Assembly (NCBI GenBank): GCA_023416545.1
Contig: JAEZHO010000433.1
Location: forward strand, 1 to 10,271
DNA: 10,271 bases
Source of the DNA: Pseudomonadota bacterium
GTDB taxonomy: Bacteria > Pseudomonadota > Alphaproteobacteria > Rhizobiales > Rhizobiaceae
Reading direction: 5' to 3'
This document shows, one piece after another, positions 6,083 through 10,271 of the stretch. The position numbers and the translations under genes are program-made. Below the pieces are notes generated by a model. It did not search any database. It saw nothing but the letters and a program-made list of their open reading frames with translations, and had not been told where the DNA came from. Each line of letters starts with the position of its first letter. Positions within the stretch are counted from its first letter, which is position 1.

Positions 6083-7911
6083 AAACGATCGACGGCCACG
6101 CGCTCAGACGCGAGCTTCAGAAAGATCAATATGCCTCGGAGGACTCCAGTCCCGGCGCCCTGTCCCACCCCGTGCCATATGATGTCGCGCCGCGGGTGCT
6201 GGCGATCTTCTCGGTGGTGACGTTCTGCCTGATGCTGCTCTTCAACCGGACACCGATCGTGCAGTTCTTCCCCGAGCGTGACCTGTTTTTCTCGCGCTAC
6301 GATGGAGCGCTTGCCGTTCCGCTCCGGTTGTTCATCATCGGTTTCGTGGTCGCATTCTCTTCCGCAATCGACGCGGGATGGAGGGTGCGGATCAGGTTCG
6401 GCGGCAGGCTTCTGCTCTTCTTTCTCGCGTTCTGCCTGATCTTCGACATGGCGAACCTGGCGGCTTTCGCGCTTTCCGGCGTCCGTCTCACGCTGACGAC
6501 GGCGGAACTCGTCTCGGCCCTGATGGGATTTCTCATCTTTTCCCTACACCTTATCCGCACCGCGGACATGCCGGACCGTTCGGACGCACCTCTCGGGAGG
6601 CGCCTGAGGCTGCAATCCTTCCTGACCGCGATGGCCATCCTCGCGATCTCTGCGGCAGTCTCCATCCGGGTCGCGGGCTATGAACTGGATTTCATCCAGA
6701 ACCTGAGGGACGTGGCGCTCATGGGCGGGGTTAGCGTGGGCATATTCCTGTTCGTGCCGCTGGTATATTTCCTGCTCAATGTGCTCGCATCGTTGCAGAG
6801 CATATTCCGGAGGCACCGGACATATCAGCCTCCGATCACCCTGATCATCCCCGCCCATAACGAAAGCCATGTCATTGGCGCGTGCATAGCGGCGGCTGAC
6901 GCTGCTGCCGGCAGGTATGGCGGACCGGTCACTCTGTTCGTTATCGACAACGCTTCCATCGATGATACATCCGAGCAGGTTCGAGCAGCCCTGGCGGACG
7001 CGCGTCACCTCGAGGGGGAACTCCTGCACGAACCGCGACGGGGAAAATCCTTTGCCCTGAACCGGGGGCTCGACGCGGTCGAAACCGGCTATTTCGCGCG
7101 GGTCGACGCGGACACGCTGCTTTCGCAAGATGCTCTCATGCGGGCATTCAATCATTTCGGGGATACGAAGGTCGGTGTCGTCGGCGGGCTGGCGCTGCCT
7201 CCCGGCAATGGTCCCTTCGACGGACCCCGATACATCGAGGTCCTGCTCAAGATGGGCTATGATCAGGTGGGTCTCGGCGCAGCGGACTGTATCGTCGGCA
7301 TTGCCGGCATGTTCGCCTGCTACGACACCAGGGCGGCGCGCTTGGTCGGGGGATTCGCCGTCGGAATGAACGGCGAGGACACCGACATCGCCTTCCGGAT
7401 CGGAGAGGCCGGCTACCGCCTGCTGGTGGATCCGGCCGTAACCTTCATCTCCGAGGTGCCACGGACCTTCAGCCACCTGCGCGAGCAACGGACACGATGG
7501 TTCCGTTCCATCTTCCATGTCACGGCGAGAAACATCCAGGATTTCCTGCCGCCCAGGATATCGACGCGGGGATGGCTGGTCCTTCCCTACATGCTGACGA
7601 ATACGGCAAGGCGGGCGATGGCGCTTCCGCTGGTGATATTCTGCGTGAACTTCGTCATCCTGGACGCCGACCCCTACGCCACGCTCAGGGCAATCTCCAT
7701 ACTTGCGCTGTTCATAGGGACCCCCATGGTCAACGCAATTCTTGCCATCGTCGTCAACCTCAGGCTGGCGGCGCTGATCAGTATTCCCTCCTACATCGTC
7801 TTTCGAATGCTCCGCTCGTATCTGACCCTCGAGGCTCTCCTGAGCATGAACTTCAACAACTACTCTTCCCGAGGTGTGTCGGGATCGGTGCGCGTTGCCC
7901 CGGGAGGGTAG
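6076..7911 (+). CDS. multi-pass family-2 glycosyltransferase (processive polysaccharide synthase), 611 aa
   Basis: This inner-membrane GT2 enzyme probably polymerises a glycan from a nucleotide sugar and passes it across the membrane. About six hydrophobic segments (near 40-56, 80-98, 111-135, 143-161, 182-199, 213-238) precede the cytoplasmic GT-A domain (253-480), and further membrane segments follow (about 497-531, 536-575). Catalytic motifs are all present: DNAS with Asp291, DAD at 344-346, GEDTD at 433-437 and QRTRW at 471-475, the Q(Q/R)xRW signature of processive synthases such as cellulose, chitin and hyaluronan synthases. There is no C-terminal PilZ domain, so direct c-di-GMP control of the BcsA kind is not expected. 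The ATG at 6076 overlaps the BcsB-like stop by 7 bases with no obvious ribosome-binding site, suggesting translational coupling. The frame is open upstream to 5650 but that part overlaps the BcsB-like gene. Sugar and linkage are unknown. Confidence 0.87.
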   Translation: MVETIDGHALRRELQKDQYASEDSSPGALSHPVPYDVAPRVLAIFSVVTFCLMLLFNRTPIVQFFPERDLFFSRYDGALAVPLRLFIIGFVVAFSSAIDAGWRVRIRFGGRLLLFFLAFCLIFDMANLAAFALSGVRLTLTTAELVSALMGFLIFSLHLIRTADMPDRSDAPLGRRLRLQSFLTAMAILAISAAVSIRVAGYELDFIQNLRDVALMGGVSVGIFLFVPLVYFLLNVLASLQSIFRRHRTYQPPITLIIPAHNESHVIGACIAAADAAAGRYGGPVTLFVIDNASIDDTSEQVRAALADARHLEGELLHEPRRGKSFALNRGLDAVETGYFARVDADTLLSQDALMRAFNHFGDTKVGVVGGLALPPGNGPFDGPRYIEVLLKMGYDQVGLGAADCIVGIAGMFACYDTRAARLVGGFAVGMNGEDTDIAFRIGEAGYRLLVDPAVTFISEVPRTFSHLREQRTRWFRSIFHVTARNIQDFLPPRISTRGWLVLPYMLTNTARRAMALPLVIFCVNFVILDADPYATLRAISILALFIGTPMVNAILAIVVNLRLAALISIPSYIVFRMLRSYLTLEALLSMNFNNYSSRGVSGSVRVAPGG

Positions 7912-7953
7912 GGTTGGTCCGTTTCGCAAGGTCTATCCGGAAAGATGCCGGAG

Positions 7954-9003
7954 TCAGCTTGCAGCGGTAGACGATCCTTGCAGATCCAGCACCATGCGGC
8001 CATCGACGCGGCCTTCCTTCAGTTTCGCAAAGATATCGTTGATCTTCTCGAGAGGCGCCGTGCGGATCGTCGCGTTGACCTTGCCGTCGGCCGCGAAGGC
8101 GATCGCTTCGTCGAGATCCCGGCGTGTGCCGACGATGGATCCGCGTATGGTGATGCGCTTGAGGACGACGTCGAAGATCGGCGTCGGAAAATGGCCGGGA
8201 GGCAGCCCGACGAGGCTGACCGTTCCCCTCCGCCTCGTCATTCCGATCGCCTGCGCGAAGGCCGGAGGCGAGACGGCAGTGACCAGGACCCCGTGCGCCC
8301 CGCCGCCCGTGGCCTCGACGACCTCCTCGATCGCGGTACCGGAACCTGCATTCACGGCAAGATCGGCACCGAGTTCATTTGCGAGGCGGAGCTTGTCCCC
8401 GCTCACGTCCACCGCCACGACCTTGAGGCCCATGGCCTTGGCGTATTGAAGCCCGACATGCCCGAGCCCGCCGACACCGGAGACCACCACCCATTCACCG
8501 GGTCTTGCTTCCGTTTCCTTCAGCCCTTTGTACGTGGTCACGCCGGCGCAGAGGATCGGGGCGATCACGGTGAAATCGACATCCCGGGGAAGCCGCGCCG
8601 CGAACGCGGCGGCAGCGATGACATATTCGGCAAAGCCGCCGTTGCAGCTGTAGCCGGTGTTGTGCTGTTGCTCGCAAAGCGTCTCCCATCCCGTCTCGCA
8701 ATATTCGCAGTGAAGGCAGGCGTCATGGAGCCAGGCAACTCCGACCGCATCTCCTTCCCGGAGGTTCGTCACGCCGGGCCCGAGCTTCGCGACGATGCCG
8801 GCGGCTTCGTGGCCCGGGATGAACGGCAGGGTCGGCCTCACCGGCCAATCCCCCTCCGCCGCATGAAGGTCGGTATGGCACACACCGCAGGCCATCACCT
8901 TGACCAGGACTTCGCCCGGCCCGGGTTCGGGTATCGGGACCTCCTGAATGGTAAGCGGCTTGCCGAATTCCGTGACCACCGCGGCTCTCATCGTACTGGA
9001 CAT
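7954..9003 (-). CDS. zinc-dependent alcohol dehydrogenase (AdhP-like), 349 aa
   Basis: This is a medium-chain, zinc-containing alcohol dehydrogenase that oxidises short primary alcohols or reduces the aldehydes with NAD(H), in the cytoplasm. Catalytic zinc ligands are Cys42 (GVCHTD), His65 (PGHE, with Glu66) and Cys152 (ILCAG). The structural zinc is held by Cys96, Cys99, Cys102 and Cys110. The nucleotide-binding loop is GVGGLG (176-181), and Asp199 at the end of the second strand points to NAD rather than NADP. Length and the PGHEAAG, HNTGYS and CAGVTTYKGL blocks match the AdhP group. The start at 9003 has AGGAG eight bases upstream; the longer frame to 9102 has no family similarity, and the Met at 8991 is a weaker choice. 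It lies 22 bases after the DUF982 gene on the same strand and is convergent with the glycosyltransferase gene (42-base gap). Confidence 0.93.
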   Translation of the reverse strand: MSSTMRAAVVTEFGKPLTIQEVPIPEPGPGEVLVKVMACGVCHTDLHAAEGDWPVRPTLPFIPGHEAAGIVAKLGPGVTNLREGDAVGVAWLHDACLHCEYCETGWETLCEQQHNTGYSCNGGFAEYVIAAAAFAARLPRDVDFTVIAPILCAGVTTYKGLKETEARPGEWVVVSGVGGLGHVGLQYAKAMGLKVVAVDVSGDKLRLANELGADLAVNAGSGTAIEEVVEATGGGAHGVLVTAVSPPAFAQAIGMTRRRGTVSLVGLPPGHFPTPIFDVVLKRITIRGSIVGTRRDLDEAIAFAADGKVNATIRTAPLEKINDIFAKLKEGRVDGRMVLDLQGSSTAAS

Positions 9004-9025
9004 GGATAGAACTCCTGATCTGGTG

Positions 9026-9403
9026 CTACCGGGGTCTGGCCAGGATTTGCGTTCGATCGGTATCCGACGACGAACCGTGCGACTGTTCCGGATCGGTGCC
9101 ATCGCTTTCCGGGCCTGGCGGCTCGCCGAGGAGGCGGGCCTTTTCGGCGAAACGAACGAACGCCTCCTTTGCAGCCTCGGAAGGCACGCGGCGCCTCAGG
9201 GCCTGGGAGCAGGCCAGCCTGGCCGAATGATGAAGGCCGTCCTTTTCGCCTCCCCAGGCGATCGTGAGAAAGGCCAAGGCTTCCGCGGGATTGGCTATCT
9301 GGGTCGTCCGGTGCGACGTTCCGGTCTGGAGGACTACCGGGAACAGCCAGTTGCCCCATGTCGGGTCATCGGTCTGCGGAGGCTCGCTTCGACGTCGCGT
9401 CAT
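9026..9403 (-). CDS. DUF982 domain protein, 125 aa
   Basis: This is a DUF982-type protein, a small family of unknown function common and multi-copy in Rhizobiaceae. The domain covers about residues 18-92: NWLFPVVLQTG (first strands), the ANPAEALAFLTIAWGGEKDG helix with the conserved Trp50, ARLACSQALRRRVPSEAAKEAF, and a final helix FVRFAEKARLL. The last 30 residues are polar and look disordered. I chose the ATG at 9403, five codons inside the longest frame, because it has GGAGGG six bases upstream, while the ATG at 9418 has none. The alcohol dehydrogenase begins 22 bases after its stop, so the two are probably co-transcribed from a promoter to the right that I could not identify. Confidence 0.78.
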   Translation of the reverse strand: MTRRRSEPPQTDDPTWGNWLFPVVLQTGTSHRTTQIANPAEALAFLTIAWGGEKDGLHHSARLACSQALRRRVPSEAAKEAFVRFAEKARLLGEPPGPESDGTDPEQSHGSSSDTDRTQILARPR

Positions 9404-9739
9404 GCCAACCCTCCGCATTGCAGGCTTTCGATCTCAGGCCTTTCTGCTTCGATGAACCGGCAGGGTCGAGAAGACTGTCCGCTCAAGGTGACGATCCCCG
9501 CATCCCCCGGATGGGAGCTTCGGATTCCGGATGGTCAAAGCATGTGCCGCCAGGTCTGCGGCACCCTCGTGGCCATGATGCTTGCATATGCTTTCCCGCA
9601 TCAATCCCCAGGGGCGGCCGGACCGTGCTGCCCCAGAAAACACAGATATACTTCAAGCGTCCCGCCTTGGAATTGACTGCAAGCAATGATCGCAGGCCCG
9701 GCAACACACAGAATGATTGCAGGCACGGAGGAGATTCCC
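9404..9739. other. intergenic region between divergent DUF982 and lipoprotein genes
   Basis: It contains one FixK-like site with a -10 (9673-9714) directed to the right. Bases 9404-9672 hold short ORFs on both strands with no recognisable protein and no good ribosome-binding site. I found no clear promoter for the DUF982 gene, and no RNA gene or mobile-element end. Confidence 0.4.
9673..9714 (+). promoter_or_regulatory. FixK-type box and -10 upstream of the cysteine-rich lipoprotein
   Basis: Bases 9673-9686 read TTGACTGCAAGCAA. This differs by one base from the plus-strand form of the box at 1304-1317 and fits the relaxed TTG(A/C)-N6-(T/G)CAA operator. The centre is 9679.5. A class II promoter would need its -10 at 9709-9714, which reads CAGAAT (four of six bases match TATAAT, including the last three), with a start near 9721. 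The strong ribosome-binding site GGAGGAG follows at 9727-9733. Activation by FixK or FnrN is inferred. Confidence 0.55.
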
Positions 9740-9787
9740 GTGACCGGCGTTTCAGTCGGCTGTAGCGGCGCCGCCTCAACAGGATGA
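9740..9787 (+). CDS. possible 15-codon leader ORF coupled to the lipoprotein gene
   Basis: A GTG at 9740 has the best Shine-Dalgarno motif in this region, GGAGGAG, six bases upstream (9727-9733). The frame encodes MTGVSVGCSGAASTG and stops at TGA 9785-9787, which overlaps the ATG of the lipoprotein gene as ATGA. The lipoprotein ATG has no good ribosome-binding site of its own, so translation could pass from the leader to it. The peptide has no recognisable similarity and may matter only as a coupling device. Confidence 0.4.
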   Translation: MTGVSVGCSGAASTG

Positions 9788-10005
9788 TCAGAATGTGGAA
9801 GATAATGTTATGTGCGTGTGGGCTGACGGTCATGCTGACCGGCTGCAACCAGAGCCGCTATGTCAACCTGCCGGGATACGCCCACGCAACCGATCCCGAC
9901 TGCCGCAGGACCCAGCCGCCGTCGAAGTACGATCGAAAGTGTGACTGCCCGGCTACCGGGTTCTCGAACTTCACGCCCCCGGACTGCCCCGTCTCGGGAA
10001 TATAG
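9784..10005 (+). CDS. small cysteine-rich lipoprotein, 73 aa
   Basis: This is a short predicted lipoprotein of unknown function. A hydrophobic signal (WKIMLCACGLTVMLTGC) ends in the lipobox LTGC with Cys21 as the lipidated residue. The mature part is only 53 residues, rich in Pro and polar residues, with four further cysteines (40, 53, 55, 68) in a DRKCDCPATGF...PPDCP pattern that could form two disulfides in the periplasm. Two starts are possible: ATG 9784, which overlaps the leader stop, and ATG 9793, which has an AGG about nine bases upstream and would give 70 residues. A FixK-like promoter lies upstream. The frame has a stop at 9763, so no longer form exists. Confidence 0.7.
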   Translation: MIRMWKIMLCACGLTVMLTGCNQSRYVNLPGYAHATDPDCRRTQPPSKYDRKCDCPATGFSNFTPPDCPVSGI

Positions 10006-10139
10006 CGGCGCAGGTCATCTTCTTCCCCCAACGCGTCGATTGCCCGTGCTGCTGGAGCGTACTTATGGCCCCGCGGTCCACGGTTCGGCCGGCTTTGCCT
10101 TTCGACGGCACGTTCTTTGATCAGGGTTGAGAGGAGATG

Positions 10140-10271
10140 ATGAGGGGTGACCCGGCAATTGAGGCCGAGCGGCGGACGACACAGGTCTGGTCAGCCCAGC
10201 AATCAATGAACGATTGCAGCACCCCCTCGTCAGCACACGTCCGACCTCAGGAGGGGAAGGCCAGTAGCGGA
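10140..10271 (+). CDS. doubtful partial ORF running off the right edge
   Basis: From the ATG at 10140 (or the adjacent one at 10137) the frame stays open for 44-45 codons to the window edge. AGGAG at 10132-10136 lies three bases before the second ATG, which is closer than usual. The peptide (MRGDPAIEAERRTTQVWS...) is polar and unrecognised. It may be the start of a gene, or chance in GC-rich DNA. Bases 10006-10136 show nothing else I can support. Confidence 0.25.
   Translation, partial: MRGDPAIEAERRTTQVWSAQQSMNDCSTPSSAHVRPQEGKASSG

Noticed and set aside
6544..7929. 461-codon ORF on the minus strand
   Set aside because: It is antisense to the glycosyltransferase gene, whose catalytic motifs are all intact. 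The translation has no hydrophobic pattern or known motif.
7936..7952. Possible terminator hairpin between the glycosyltransferase and dehydrogenase genes
   Set aside because: The stem TCCGG/CCGGA is only 5 bp with a 7-base loop and no T-run, too weak to call.
9004..9102. 33-codon N-terminal extension of the alcohol dehydrogenase
   Set aside because: It overlaps the DUF982 gene, has no family similarity, and a good ribosome-binding site serves the ATG at 9003.
9434..9643. 69-codon minus-strand ORF upstream of the DUF982 gene
   Set aside because: It has no convincing ribosome-binding site and no recognisable protein features.
8948..9676. 242-codon plus-strand ORF
   Set aside because: It is antisense to the DUF982 gene and to the start of the dehydrogenase gene, with a shadow-like composition and no ribosome-binding site.
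10199..10219. Possible further FixK-type site in the right-hand region
   Set aside because: The TCAATGAACGATTG segment has the half sites in the wrong order and does not fit TTGA-N6-TCAA.
1..10271. CRISPR array, tRNA/rRNA gene, transposase or integrase
   Set aside because: I saw no regularly spaced repeats, no cloverleaf-like or rRNA sequence, and no transposase or integrase motifs in any plausible reading frame.

Overview
The window looks like DNA from a rhizobium-type alphaproteobacterium (Rhizobiaceae or close relatives). It is GC-rich, carries a DUF982 protein (a family expanded in Rhizobiaceae), several small uncharacterised proteins and lipoproteins, and repeated TTGA-N6-TCAA sites that match the FixK/FnrN (FNR-family) operator of rhizobia. 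I cannot name the species or decide between chromosome and plasmid.

Layout. Bases 2-421 are the 3' end of a TolC-family outer-membrane efflux gene, followed by a small two-CxxC protein (502-846). Bases 905-2296 hold three short genes of unknown function: 905-1156 (-), 1528-1770 (+) and a lipoprotein at 1847-2296 (-). A strong hairpin separates the last two. Bases 2655-7911 hold four tightly spaced plus-strand genes, probably one operon: a glycine-rich DUF1269 membrane protein, an SQD1/SqdB-like UDP-sugar enzyme, a BcsB-like periplasmic protein and a multi-pass family-2 glycosyltransferase. On the minus strand a DUF982 gene (9026-9403) is followed after 22 bases by a zinc alcohol dehydrogenase (7954-9003), convergent with the operon. 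The right end has a cysteine-rich lipoprotein (9784-10005), preceded by a possible 15-codon leader, and a doubtful ORF running off the edge.

How it may work together. The main proposal is an oxygen-responsive surface-polysaccharide operon. The SqdB-like enzyme would supply an unusual nucleotide sugar, perhaps UDP-sulfoquinovose. The glycosyltransferase would polymerise and export a glycan, and the BcsB-like protein would guide it through the periplasm. A FixK-like box lies upstream of the first gene at the spacing expected for a class II activator promoter. Related boxes lie upstream of the 905-1156 gene and both lipoproteins, which suggests a local microaerobic regulon. Enzyme families and box positions are read from the sequence; the polymer, its sulfonation and the oxygen control are inference.
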